This document shows positions 34,483 to 42,459 of a stretch of DNA of 64,000 bases, one piece after another. The stretch comes from Pigmentiphaga sp. (GTDB taxonomy: Bacteria > Pseudomonadota > Gammaproteobacteria > Burkholderiales > Burkholderiaceae_B): contig JALOAI010000001.1 in the NCBI GenBank assembly GCA_023228945.1, positions 1 through 64,000 of the forward strand, written 5' to 3'. Both the position numbers and the translations under genes were made by a program. The notes under the pieces are model-generated. The model saw nothing but the letters and a program-made list of their open reading frames with translations, did no database searches and was not told the DNA's origin. Within the stretch, counting starts at the first letter, position 1; the number at the start of each line of letters is the position of its first letter.

Positions 34483-34814
34483 TGGTGCCCGGGGCCGGAA
34501 TCGAACCGGCACGCCTTGCGGCGGGGGATTTTCTTACCACTTCGGTTTTCACCGCCGACGTTCCGAAGAACGGCGTTCGTGGTCTGGAGCACGCCTTCAC
34601 CATAGCATTGCGCGTTAACGCTTTGCTTTAGGTGCCCGCCGTCTGCTCTCTACACCTTCCGAGGAACCTTTCGGTTCCAGGGCTTGGCTCGGTATTAGCT
34701 CGGACTTGCGTCCAGGGCCTTCGCCGAGTTTGACGGGCTTCACCTCTGGGGTTTCCCCCGGAGGGCTCAAATTTGGTCTGAGTCCCCTGCGTCTACCAAT
34801 TTCACCACCCGGGC
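34483..34814 (-). tRNA. tRNA-Leu(CAA) interrupted by a group I intron
   Basis: Exon 1 (34780-34814) gives the acceptor, D arm and 5' side of the anticodon stem (GCCCGGG acceptor, GGGGACTC). Exon 2 (34483-34532) gives AAAATCCCC, the long variable arm typical of class II tRNAs, T arm GGTTCGATTCC and an encoded CCA. Joined, the anticodon loop reads CTCAAAA, so the anticodon is CAA (codon UUG). Acceptor arms pair GCCCGGG with CCCGGGC. The gene therefore needs splicing to be functional. It is transcribed leftwards towards the ICE and ends at a strong terminator. Exon 1 plus two flanking bases (37 bp) is repeated at 35011-35047. Confidence 0.9.
34533..34779 (-). ncRNA. Group I intron (IC3-like) in tRNA-Leu anticodon loop
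   Basis: 247-nt self-splicing intron inferred from conserved core elements on the minus strand: P (34718-34734, TCAAACTCGGCGAA), Q (34681-34695, ACCGAGCCAAGC), R (34631-34655, containing GTGTAGAGAGCAGACGGC) and S (34584-34603, ATGGTGAAGGCGTGCTCCAG). These closely match the Azoarcus tRNA-Ile intron core as I recall it (for example S AUGGUGAAGGCAUAGUCCAG). A P1 helix can form between CUCAGA at the 5' splice site and UUUGAG (34766-34771). The intron ends in G, as required. It has no open reading frame for a homing endonuclease. The 5' exon ends in C rather than the usual U. Confidence 0.9.
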
Positions 34815-34815
34815 A
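34779..34815. repeat. 37-bp direct repeat, copy 1 (tRNA-Leu 5' half)
   Basis: Identical over 37 bp to 35011-35047. It covers exon 1 of tRNA-Leu plus one base beyond the 5' end and one base into the intron. Copies are 232 bp apart in the same orientation. Exact direct repeats of a tRNA half are the classic mark of site-specific integration at a tRNA gene. Confidence 0.9.
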
Positions 34816-35010
34816 AAATTGTGAAGCAGTCTTACTGCACTACCTCGTACTACCTACTAGGAACCAGTACGAACTGGTCTGGCTCCTATTTGGCTCCTAG
34901 AGCAAAAAGCGAGCTTTCTGTTCAAGAGCCGAAATTTCCTGCAAAACCTTATCCCATGCGGCTTGTAGAGCATGTGACTCAAGTGGTAAATAGGTAAAAG
35001 TCCCTATTTT
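34816..35010 (-). other. Repeat-rich 195-bp segment between tRNA copies (possible att scar)
   Basis: This spacer separates the intact tRNA-Leu from an orphan tRNA 5' half. It carries a 7-bp direct repeat ACTACCT (34839-34845, 34849-34855), a 9-bp direct repeat TGGCTCCTA (34880-34888, 34891-34899; 11-bp period) and an inverted repeat ACCAGT/ACTGGT (34863-34868, 34873-34878). Phased short repeats next to a tRNA duplication resemble arm-type integrase or excisionase sites of an attachment region. On the minus strand an open frame runs from the tRNA half into a helical 36-residue tail ending at 34897, unlike anything I recognise. Confidence 0.5.
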
Positions 35011-35047
35011 TGAGTCCCCTGCGTCTACCAATTTCACCACCCGGGCA
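35007..35047 (-). pseudogene. Orphan 5' half of an intronless tRNA-Leu(CAA)
   Basis: Reading leftwards from 35046 the sequence gives GCCCGGG...GGGGACTCAAAA, the complete 5' half and full anticodon loop of tRNA-Leu(CAA), then ATAGGG in place of TCCCC. The match to the spliced tRNA continues four A residues past the exon junction, so the copy appears to come from an intron-free gene, although four A could be chance. There is no 3' half, so it cannot make a tRNA. It keeps what looks like the original promoter upstream, and its transcript would run on into the intact tRNA-Leu. Confidence 0.8.
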
Positions 35048-35085
35048 GCTACGCCGATCATGTTGCAATCACGGCGAAGTCCGCA

Positions 35086-35113
35086 AGTATAGCGCAAGTC
35101 CGGCAGTTTGGAA
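35086..35113 (-). promoter_or_regulatory. Promoter of the (orphan) tRNA-Leu
   Basis: Minus strand -10 box TATACT (35086-35091), five of six to consensus, with a weak -35 TTCCAA 16 bp upstream (35108-35113). It lies about 40 bases before the tRNA 5' end. No equally good -10 is seen directly before the intact intron-containing copy, so that copy may depend on this promoter by read-through of 232 bp. Confidence 0.55.
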
Positions 35114-35184
35114 GTGCAGCAGGTATCATCGGGCAAACCCGCCCAGTGTCGCCCGCCAGCCACACATTCCCGACCCAGAAACCC

Positions 35185-35919
35185 ATGACCCTGCCTCAGC
35201 CGACCACACCCACGCCCCAACCCTCCACCCACCCGACCAACTCCCGCCACCCCCGCGAGTACGAACTCGCCTGGTACGGCCTCACCGCCATTTGCGCATT
35301 GATCGATGTCGTCTGTTTCGTGGCCCTGGGCGGGGTGTTCGCGAGCATGATGACGGGCAATCTACTGTTGATGGCGGTGTCGGTGGGCAAGTGGGCTGGC
35401 TGGGCCGAACTGGGGCGGCAGGCGTTGCCCATCATCACGTTCATGGTTGGCGCTGTGCTGGGCGGCCGCTTGATGCGCTTGCCCGAGCGTTTGCCGGGCC
35501 GCATCCAGGGCTGGCGCCTGGGATTTGCCTTGGAGTGGCTGTTTCTGGTGGCCGCCACCTTGCTGGCCTGGCTGGGCTCGCCCAGCGATACGAATGCGGT
35601 GGGACAAACGGTGGTGGCGCTGCTGGGTTTATCCATGGGCGTGCATGGCGCCATGGTGCGCGGGCATGGGGTGCCGGATCTGGCGTCCAACGTGATGACG
35701 ACGACGCTGGCGACCTTCATGTCCGACACCCGGGCGGCGGGCGGCGCCAGCAAGCATTGGCAGCGGCGCGGTGGTTCGATCCTGGTCTTTTTTATCGCGG
35801 GTATCGTGGGTGCGGGCTTGACGAAGCTGGGCGGTATGATCGCGCCGCTGGTGGCGGCCTGCGTCATTCTCACGTTGGCGCTGTATTCGCTGATGACGGC
35901 CGCGCCGCCGGACGACTGA
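35185..35919 (+). CDS. DUF1275 (YoaK-family) membrane protein
   Basis: 244-aa inner-membrane protein with six predicted helices. The signature ALGGVFASMMTGNLLLMAVS near the first helices and the repeated GxxLGGRL-type loop (VGAVLGGRLM) are typical of DUF1275/YoaK proteins, which have no firmly known function. The ATG at 35185 is used; a GTG at 35146 would add 13 residues without a better ribosome site. First chromosomal protein gene to the right of the tRNA-Leu, transcribed towards htpG. Confidence 0.82.
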   Translation: MTLPQPTTPTPQPSTHPTNSRHPREYELAWYGLTAICALIDVVCFVALGGVFASMMTGNLLLMAVSVGKWAGWAELGRQALPIITFMVGAVLGGRLMRLPERLPGRIQGWRLGFALEWLFLVAATLLAWLGSPSDTNAVGQTVVALLGLSMGVHGAMVRGHGVPDLASNVMTTTLATFMSDTRAAGGASKHWQRRGGSILVFFIAGIVGAGLTKLGGMIAPLVAACVILTLALYSLMTAAPPDD

Positions 35920-36045
35920 TTCCAGCCGGAACCCTTGAAGCGCCGCCCATCATCCCCATCTAGGGCGGGTCGCGGGCGGCGCGGCGCTGGATTCGCCGAA
36001 CCGCACCGTTCCTCCCATTCCTTTTTTGAGAGATCGCTAGCACTC

Positions 36046-37953
36046 ATGAGCCAGGCTTCCAGTTCCCCCGAAACCTTGGGCTTTCAGGCCGAGGTCAAGC
36101 AACTGCTGCACCTGATGATTCACTCCTTGTATAGCAACAAGGAGATTTTCCTGCGCGAGCTGGTGTCCAACGCGTCTGACGCCTGCGATAAGCTGCGTTT
36201 CGAGGCCATCGACCGTCCCGAATTGCTGGAAGGCGGCGGCGAGCTGGCGATTCGTATCAGCTACGACAAAGACGCGCGCACGATTACGATGTCCGATAAC
36301 GGCATCGGCATGAGCCGCGATGAGGCGGTGGCCAATCTGGGCACCATCGCCCGGTCGGGCACGCGCGAGTTTTTCTCGCAGCTAACGGGCGATCAGCAGC
36401 AGGATGCGCAGTTGATCGGTCAGTTTGGCGTGGGTTTTTATGCGTCGTTTATCGTGGCGCAGAAGGTGGTGGTCACCAGCCGCCGCGCCGGCGAGCCGGC
36501 CGATGCCGCGGTGCGCTGGGAGTCCGCCGGCGATGGCGAGTTTACGGTGGCGTCGGTGGAGAAGGCCGAGCGCGGTACCGAGATCGTGCTGACGCTGCGC
36601 GAGGGCGAGGATGAGTTTTTGTCGGGCTGGCGTTTGCGCGAGATTCTGCGCCGCTATTCCGATCATATTTCGCTGCCCATCCTGATGAAGAAGGAAGAGT
36701 GGGATAGCGAGAAGGGCGAGCAGGTGGTGCGGGACGAAGACGAGACGGTGAACCAGGCGAGCGCGCTCTGGACCCGTTCCAAGTCCGATGTTTCCGACGA
36801 GCAGTATCGCGAGTTCTACAAGCACGTGGCCCACGATTTCGAGGATCCGCTGGCCTGGACCCACAATCGGGTGGAGGGGCGCAGCGAGTATACGCAGTTG
36901 CTGTACGTGCCGCGCCGTGCGCCGTTTGATCTGTGGGACCGCAATGCCAAGCGGGGCGTGAAGCTGTACGTCAAGCGCGTGTTCATCATGGACGACGCCG
37001 AGCAGTTGCTGCCCGGGTATCTGCGTTTTGTGCGCGGCGTGATCGATTCGGCCGATTTGCCGCTGAACGTGTCGCGCGAGATTCTGCAGGAAAGCCGCGA
37101 TGTGCGGGCGATCCGCGAAGGGTCGGCCAAGCGCGTGCTAGGGCTGCTGGAGGATCTGGCCGAGAACCGGCCGGAGGATTACCAGGCGTTCTGGGAGGCC
37201 TTTGGCCAGGTGCTCAAGGAAGGCACCGGCGAGGATATGGCCAACCAGGAGCGCATCGCCAAGCTGCTGCGCTTTGCGTCCACGCACAACGAGGGTTCGG
37301 TGCAGGATGTGTCGCTGGAAGATTATGTGGCCCGCATGAAGGAAGGCCAGGACAAGATCTACTACGTCACCGCCGAGAACTTTGCCACCGCGAGCCACAG
37401 CCCGCACCTGGAGATTTTCCGCAAGAAGGGGATCGAGGTGCTGTTGCTGACCGACCGGGTGGATGAATGGATGCTCTCGCATCTGTCCGCGTTCGATGGC
37501 AAATCGCTGGTGTCGATCGCCAAGGGCGATCTCGATCTGGGCAATCTGGCCGACGCCGAAGAGAAGCAGCAGCAGGAGCAGGTGGCCGAGGCTGTGAAAC
37601 CGCTGGTCGAGCGTCTGCAGACGGCGCTGGGCGAGCGCGTGAAGTCGGTGCGGGTGACGTTCCGCCTGACGGAGTCGCCGGCCTGCGTGGTGGCCGATGA
37701 GCAGGATCTGAGCCAGAACCTGCAGCGTCTGTTGAAGGCGGCGGGGCAGGCGGCGCCGGACAGCAAGCCGATCCTCGAGATCAACCCCGAGCACGTCATG
37801 CTCAAGCGGGTGGAGCAGGCCGCCGATGAGCAGTTCGGCGATTGGGCGCAGTTGCTGCTGGATCAGGCCTTGCTGGCCGAAGGCGCGACGCTGGAGGATC
37901 CCGCCAGCTTCGTGCAGCGCATGAACCGGCTTTTGTTGGGTCAAACCTCGTGA
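36046..37953 (+). CDS. htpG: Molecular chaperone HtpG (Hsp90)
   Basis: 635-aa ATP-dependent cytoplasmic chaperone. GHKL ATPase motifs are clear: ELVSNASDACDKLRFEAIDR (helix with the catalytic Glu), MSDNGIGM and IGQFGVGFYASFIVA. The middle domain has the catalytic-loop Arg region NVSREILQESR. The C-terminal dimerisation domain ends in MNRLLLGQTS, without the eukaryotic MEEVD. Length agrees with E. coli HtpG. The start is the ATG at 36046 with gagaga upstream. The stop overlaps the GTG start of the next gene, an unusual coupling of a chaperone to a spermidine-synthase-like gene. Confidence 0.97.
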   Translation: MSQASSSPETLGFQAEVKQLLHLMIHSLYSNKEIFLRELVSNASDACDKLRFEAIDRPELLEGGGELAIRISYDKDARTITMSDNGIGMSRDEAVANLGTIARSGTREFFSQLTGDQQQDAQLIGQFGVGFYASFIVAQKVVVTSRRAGEPADAAVRWESAGDGEFTVASVEKAERGTEIVLTLREGEDEFLSGWRLREILRRYSDHISLPILMKKEEWDSEKGEQVVRDEDETVNQASALWTRSKSDVSDEQYREFYKHVAHDFEDPLAWTHNRVEGRSEYTQLLYVPRRAPFDLWDRNAKRGVKLYVKRVFIMDDAEQLLPGYLRFVRGVIDSADLPLNVSREILQESRDVRAIREGSAKRVLGLLEDLAENRPEDYQAFWEAFGQVLKEGTGEDMANQERIAKLLRFASTHNEGSVQDVSLEDYVARMKEGQDKIYYVTAENFATASHSPHLEIFRKKGIEVLLLTDRVDEWMLSHLSAFDGKSLVSIAKGDLDLGNLADAEEKQQQEQVAEAVKPLVERLQTALGERVKSVRVTFRLTESPACVVADEQDLSQNLQRLLKAAGQAAPDSKPILEINPEHVMLKRVEQAADEQFGDWAQLLLDQALLAEGATLEDPASFVQRMNRLLLGQTS

Positions 37954-38705
37954 AGCATGTGCCGTCGGAAGACGACCAGCCGACCTTGTCGGAGGCCGAC
38001 GGCATCCGCTATCTGCACTTTGGTTCGGAATGGATCCAGGGCGCCATGGCGGTTGCCGATCCGGCCGCCCTGGTGCTGGAGTACACCCGGCAAATGATGG
38101 CCTGGCTGCTGTTCGTGCCGCCGCCCAAGGCGCCGCAGGCCATCGCCAACCTGGGCCTGGGCGCGGGTTCGCTCACACGGTTCTGCCTGAAGCGCACACG
38201 CAGCCCGGTACGGGTGGTGGAGTGGAACCCGCAGGTGGTGGCGGTGTGCGATATGTACTTCAAGCTCAAGCCCACGCAGCGCCGCCTGCAGGTGGAGTGC
38301 GAGGACGCCGCGTTGTGGGTAGCCAATCCCGAGAACCACGAGACCTGCCCGGTGGTGATGGTCGATCTGTACGATTCCGAGGCTCGCGGGCCGGTGCGCG
38401 ATACAGTCGAGTTCTACCGCGACTGTCGGCGGGTGGTCGGTGAAGAGGCCGGGGTGCTCAGCGTCAATCTGTTTGGCGCTCACGAGAGCTTCGAACACAA
38501 CCTCGCCAACATCGACGCCGCCTTCGATGGCCAAGTGCTGTTGCTGCCGGAAATGGATGCGGGTAACCGGATCGCGCTGGCGCTGACCGGCGATGTCACG
38601 CCCCTGGACGCCGGGTTGCTGCTGGCCCGGGCCGAACAGGTGGAAGCCGAGTTCGGCTTGCCGGCCCGGCGTTGGGCGCGGTCGTTGTTGCGGCGACCGC
38701 GATAG
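37950..38705 (+). CDS. Spermidine-synthase-like (SpeE-fold) protein
   Basis: 251-aa Rossmann-fold protein of the polyamine-synthase/methyltransferase superfamily. It shows the nucleotide loop LGLGAGSLTRFCLKR, an acidic strand end VVEWNPQVVAVCD, a second acidic strand CEDAALWV and the region VVMVDLYDSEARGP where true SpeE has its catalytic Asp. The SpeE gatekeeper sequences are not convincing, so it may be a spermidine-synthase-like protein without that activity. The start is GTG at 37950, overlapping the htpG stop; no strong ribosome site is seen, so coupled translation is likely. Its stop abuts the convergent glycosyltransferase stop. Confidence 0.72.
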   Translation: MKHVPSEDDQPTLSEADGIRYLHFGSEWIQGAMAVADPAALVLEYTRQMMAWLLFVPPPKAPQAIANLGLGAGSLTRFCLKRTRSPVRVVEWNPQVVAVCDMYFKLKPTQRRLQVECEDAALWVANPENHETCPVVMVDLYDSEARGPVRDTVEFYRDCRRVVGEEAGVLSVNLFGAHESFEHNLANIDAAFDGQVLLLPEMDAGNRIALALTGDVTPLDAGLLLARAEQVEAEFGLPARRWARSLLRRPR

Positions 38706-40106
38706 TCAATACACATTGCGATGGCGCAACAGCGCCCAGGCCGTCATGAAGAGAATCTTGATGTCCAGCCAAAGCGTCCATTGCTGGATGTACTCAAGAT
38801 CGTATTGCACCCGCTGCGCCATTTTTTCGAGGGTTTCGGTTTCGCCGCGCAGGCCGTGCACCTGGGCCCAGCCCGTGATGCCCGGCTGGATCGTATGCCG
38901 CAGCATGTAGCCGGGAATCTGCCGCCGATAAAACTCGTTATGCTCGGCCGCGTGTGGTCGCGGGCCCACCAGGCTCATGCTCCCGTCCAGCACGTTGAAT
39001 AGCTGCGGGAGTTCGTCGAGCGAGCTGCGGCGCAAAAAGCGGCCGACACGCGTGACGCGCGGATCGTTCTGGGTGGCCTGGACAACGATGCCGTCGCGGT
39101 CGGTGCCCACGCGCATCGAGCGGAACTTGCGCACCCAGATAGGCTCGCCGCTGTGGCCATAGCGACGCTGGCGAAAGAGCACAGGGCCGGGGGAGTCGAG
39201 CTTGATGGCAACCACGATGGCCAGTAGAACGGGGCTGAGCAATACCAGTAGCACCCCGGCGGCGGCGACGTCGAAGCCGCGCTTGATTAGACGCGACAGG
39301 CCCAGAATACGGTTCTCGTGCAGCGCCAGCATGGCGATGCCGGCGATATCGGCCGAGCGCGCACTGAAACCGCCCAACATATGCGGTTCGGGGATGAGGT
39401 AGACGCTGGCCGTGGAGTCGGCCAGGGTGGCCATGATTTGCGACGATTTGGGGTGGCGCAGGAGATCCATGCCCAGCAGGACGACGTCGAACTCCTGTGC
39501 ATGGATGCGCGCGGTGGCGTCATCCAGCGAGCCCAGGCAGGGCAGGGGATCACCCGGCAGGCTGGCCGCACGCGACACGCCTTCCGGCGCATCCTGGAAG
39601 TAGCCCAGCAAGCGCAGTCCCAGGGCGGGCGAGCGCCGGATGCGGTTGGCGAACTCCAGCGTGACGTCGCCGGGTTCGAGCAGCACCGACACGCGAGGCT
39701 CGACGTCGGTGGCATAGACGCGATGCGCCGATGCGCGCATGGCCAGCAGCACGGGCAGCAACACGGGCACCGTGAAGATCGCCCATTGCAGGAACAGATC
39801 GGTGGTGACCTGGAGATGGGTGTCGGGCAGCACGACGTAGGCCAGGGCGCTGAACAGAACGACCAAGCCCCATTGGAGAAGTGCGCGGCCCAGCATATAG
39901 TGCAGGGTGCGCGCGCTCAGCAGCAGGCGAAACCGGTAGAACACGGCAGTGGCGGCCAAGGCAATGGTGGCCGCCATGGTCTGGCTGATGCCGGTGGTGG
40001 CGCCGGAATGATAAAAACTGAAGCCCAGGAAAGTGGCGACGGCCACGATGGCGACTCCCAGGCCGACCAGTGAAAAATAGATCCGGCTGTATTGAGGGCG
40101 GCTCAT
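38706..40106 (-). CDS. Undecaprenyl-phosphate sugar phosphotransferase (exopolysaccharide priming)
   Basis: 466-aa polyprenol-phosphate hexose-1-phosphate transferase that begins exopolysaccharide repeat assembly on the inner membrane. Four N-terminal helices (residues about 8-130) are followed by a CoA-binding-like region. The C-terminal bacterial sugar transferase domain holds the re-entrant helix with KRGFDVAAAGVLLVLLSPVL, then KLDSPGPVLFRQRRYG, KFRSMR, and the catalytic part SSLDELPQLFNVLDGSMSLV with GPRPH. Domain layout matches the WcaJ/PglC-like TIGR03023 group. It is divergent from the export gene at 40271, which with the following gene forms half of an EPS locus. Confidence 0.92.
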   Translation of the reverse strand: MSRPQYSRIYFSLVGLGVAIVAVATFLGFSFYHSGATTGISQTMAATIALAATAVFYRFRLLLSARTLHYMLGRALLQWGLVVLFSALAYVVLPDTHLQVTTDLFLQWAIFTVPVLLPVLLAMRASAHRVYATDVEPRVSVLLEPGDVTLEFANRIRRSPALGLRLLGYFQDAPEGVSRAASLPGDPLPCLGSLDDATARIHAQEFDVVLLGMDLLRHPKSSQIMATLADSTASVYLIPEPHMLGGFSARSADIAGIAMLALHENRILGLSRLIKRGFDVAAAGVLLVLLSPVLLAIVVAIKLDSPGPVLFRQRRYGHSGEPIWVRKFRSMRVGTDRDGIVVQATQNDPRVTRVGRFLRRSSLDELPQLFNVLDGSMSLVGPRPHAAEHNEFYRRQIPGYMLRHTIQPGITGWAQVHGLRGETETLEKMAQRVQYDLEYIQQWTLWLDIKILFMTAWALLRHRNVY

Positions 40107-40144
40107 GAAAGAAGGGGCGGAGTGTTGACGAACAACGTCGCGCT

Positions 40145-40173
40145 TTGCCGTTGTTTCAGACGTAAAGCATTAT
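40145..40173 (+). promoter_or_regulatory. Sigma-70-type promoter for EPS export genes
   Basis: -35 TTGCCG (40145-40150) and -10 CATTAT (40168-40173), each four of six to consensus, with a 17-bp spacer, in the divergent region between the priming transferase and the export gene. Leader to the chosen start codon is about 90 bases. Confidence 0.4.
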
Positions 40174-40270
40174 CAAGTCTATGGCACACTGGCGCGTAGC
40201 GCAAAGGCGTTGTCCTGATACAGGCATGCCGTATTTTTTTCACTTCGACTCTTCTCGTTCGGCCTTGGTC

Positions 40271-41137
40271 ATGATAGCCCGTGCTTTTGGATTTGCACTC
40301 GCCTTGCTCTGTTGCGGTTTGGTGAGCCCGGCGTGGGCGCAAGCCCAGATACCGGGCAGCAGCGCGGGAGCCCCGGTGCTGCAAGGCGGGCTGGATGCCA
40401 CGTCGGGCGCGGTGCGTACCGTGGGGCCCGGGGATACCTTGTCGGTAACGGTTTTTGGGCAGCCCGACCTTGCGGCGCGCGTGACGGTAACGGCGGATGG
40501 CACAATAACTTTACCGCTGCTGGGCGAGGCCGCGGTGGCCGGATTGTCGCCGGCTGAGATCTCCCGCTTTGTTGCGGAAGCGCTACAAAAGAAAGGTCTG
40601 GTCAATCGGCCCGAGGTTGCCGTGGATGTGATCCTGGTACGCAGCCAGGCCGTTTCGCTGCTGGGCGAAGTGTTGCGTCCGGGGCGCTACGTGATTCCGG
40701 GCGAGCTCACTCTGCTCGAGCTGCTCTCGCAGGCTGGCGGCCTGTTGCCGAACGCGGGCACTGCCGCCGTGGTCATGCGTACGGTGCCAGGCGCGCCGCC
40801 GCAGCGCTATGAGATTCCCCTGGCGCCCAAGCAGGAGCCCTGGCAGCGCTTCTACGATATGCCCTTGCAGGCGGGCGATGTCGTACAGATTGCGCAGCAG
40901 CCGCAGTTCTTCGTGTATGGCGAAGTGAATAACGCCGGCGCCTACTTCATGCAGCCGCAACTCAACGTCATGCGCGCGCTGGCCTTGGCCGGCGGCCTGA
41001 CGCCGCGCGCCTCCGAGCGGCGGGTCGATATCCGGCGCACGGATCCGGCCACCGGCCGCAGCCAGACTTTCCGGGTGGAACTGGATACCCGGGTGGAGCC
41101 CGGCGACGTGGTGTACGTCAACGAGCGTTTCTTCTGA
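40271..41137 (+). CDS. OPX-type polysaccharide export protein (Wza/EpsE-like)
   Basis: 288-aa exported protein forming the outer-membrane or periplasmic outlet for exopolysaccharide. The signal peptide ends at PAWAQ (about residue 26); the cysteines before it are not in a lipobox, so it is probably not a lipoprotein. The Poly_export domain (VGPGDTLSVTVFGQPDL, TADGTITLPLLGEAAVAGLS) is followed by two SLBB-type repeats (SLLGEVLRPGRYVIPGELTL and YGEVNNAGAYFMQP). I start at the ATG at 40271 because it opens the signal peptide; in-frame upstream starts at 40226 and 40181 would disrupt it. It lies 14 bp before the EpsL-like gene. Confidence 0.88.
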   Translation: MIARAFGFALALLCCGLVSPAWAQAQIPGSSAGAPVLQGGLDATSGAVRTVGPGDTLSVTVFGQPDLAARVTVTADGTITLPLLGEAAVAGLSPAEISRFVAEALQKKGLVNRPEVAVDVILVRSQAVSLLGEVLRPGRYVIPGELTLLELLSQAGGLLPNAGTAAVVMRTVPGAPPQRYEIPLAPKQEPWQRFYDMPLQAGDVVQIAQQPQFFVYGEVNNAGAYFMQPQLNVMRALALAGGLTPRASERRVDIRRTDPATGRSQTFRVELDTRVEPGDVVYVNERFF

Positions 41138-41151
41138 GTGGGTGGCCCCGG

Positions 41152-42456
41152 GTGCGTCAACTGAAGCGCGCGATGCGGCTTCGGCGGGCCGCGGTGGCAA
41201 TGCTGGCGGCGATCGCCTTGCCGGCCGCCGCCACGCAGTTTCCCGAGGGCATCGGCTGGCATCTGGAAGCCGAGCCTTGGTGGTCGTACCAGTCCAACCC
41301 CTTCCGTTTCTCCGATGCCAACGACGGCGAGCGGCACAGCGATATGATCACCGGCGCTTTGCTGCGTGGCGGCCTCAAGGTGCCGCTGTTGTCGGAGCGT
41401 ACACGCCTGGAGCTCAGCGGCACCACGGGGCACGCGCGCTACGCCCACTACCGCCAGCTCGATCATAATCCCGCCCATTTCGATGGCGCCTTGCGCTGGC
41501 ACGCCGGCAAGCTGTTCAGCGGCAACGTCCGGTATCGCTACGGCAAGAGCCTGTACTACAACCTCAATCGCACCTATCCCGAGCGGGATATGGTCACGAC
41601 CCGGCGGAAACAGGCGGAGATCAATCTGCACGTCAGCCCCCGTTTGATCGCGCCCCGGGTGTCGGTATGGCGCGAGACGACGGGTTACGAATATGCCGAA
41701 CACCACATGCTGTTCGACAGGCGTTCGCGCCATGTCGAGGTGTCGGGAACCTGGCTGGGCACCGGAAGGTCGTCGTTCACGCTAGGCTGGCAGCACGCGG
41801 CGGGCGACTACCCGAACCGCACGCCGGAGTGGGTCGAGCAGGTCGGCAGCCGCTTCAAGGATGATGCATACTTCGCCGATCTGCATTGGGATTACAGCGT
41901 AAAAACCCAACTGGCGGCCCGCGTTGGCTACCAGCAGCGGCGCTATCCCGGTTTGGCGGGCCGCGATGCAAGCCAATGGACCACCCTGCTGCGAGCGGGC
42001 TGGGATTACTCTCCCAAGACCCGGTTCGACCTGTTCGGCTGGCACCAGGCCTATCCCAACGACGAAGACCCCGAGATCTTGTATGCCACCGTCACGGGAG
42101 CCCGTTTTAGCGTGCGCTGGCGGCCTACGGTCAAAACGATGTTCTCGTTCGCGGCGGCTTATGAGCGCCAGAACGATACGCCGGCCGTGGGCAATGATGC
42201 CCGCACGAGCCGCCTGCTGCGGATCGGCCCGCGCTTCGAGTGGCGGTGGCACCGGCGGGCGATGCTGTTCGTCGACGCCTGGCACGATCGCAATATGGGG
42301 GCGTCGGCGTTCAGCCGCTATCGCAACACCGTCGTGCGCATTGGCGTGGTGATCCAGCTGGACAATCGCTGGGAGCCGCCGGTCGACTTCTTCTGGCGCC
42401 CGGAGTGCCAGCCGCCGCACTATATCGAGGCCATGGCTTGCCAGAGTTTCGATTGA
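41152..42456 (+). CDS. EpsL-like outer-membrane barrel of EPS locus
   Basis: 434-aa outer-membrane protein with a signal peptide (cleavage near PAAAT) and many alternating amphipathic strands, rich in Trp/Tyr/Arg. It resembles the EpsL/VpsL-type barrels annotated as exosortase-associated exopolysaccharide proteins. The strand pattern with LFSGNVRYRYGKSLYYNLNR and the final IGVVIQLDNRWEPP segment fit a barrel, but the C-terminus ends in ACQSFD rather than a classical BAM signal. The start is GTG at 41152, or ATG at 41173; neither has a clear ribosome site. It is followed by gene debris, so the rest of the locus may have been lost or moved. Confidence 0.75.
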   Translation: MRQLKRAMRLRRAAVAMLAAIALPAAATQFPEGIGWHLEAEPWWSYQSNPFRFSDANDGERHSDMITGALLRGGLKVPLLSERTRLELSGTTGHARYAHYRQLDHNPAHFDGALRWHAGKLFSGNVRYRYGKSLYYNLNRTYPERDMVTTRRKQAEINLHVSPRLIAPRVSVWRETTGYEYAEHHMLFDRRSRHVEVSGTWLGTGRSSFTLGWQHAAGDYPNRTPEWVEQVGSRFKDDAYFADLHWDYSVKTQLAARVGYQQRRYPGLAGRDASQWTTLLRAGWDYSPKTRFDLFGWHQAYPNDEDPEILYATVTGARFSVRWRPTVKTMFSFAAAYERQNDTPAVGNDARTSRLLRIGPRFEWRWHRRAMLFVDAWHDRNMGASAFSRYRNTVVRIGVVIQLDNRWEPPVDFFWRPECQPPHYIEAMACQSFD

Positions 42457-42459
42457 CGT

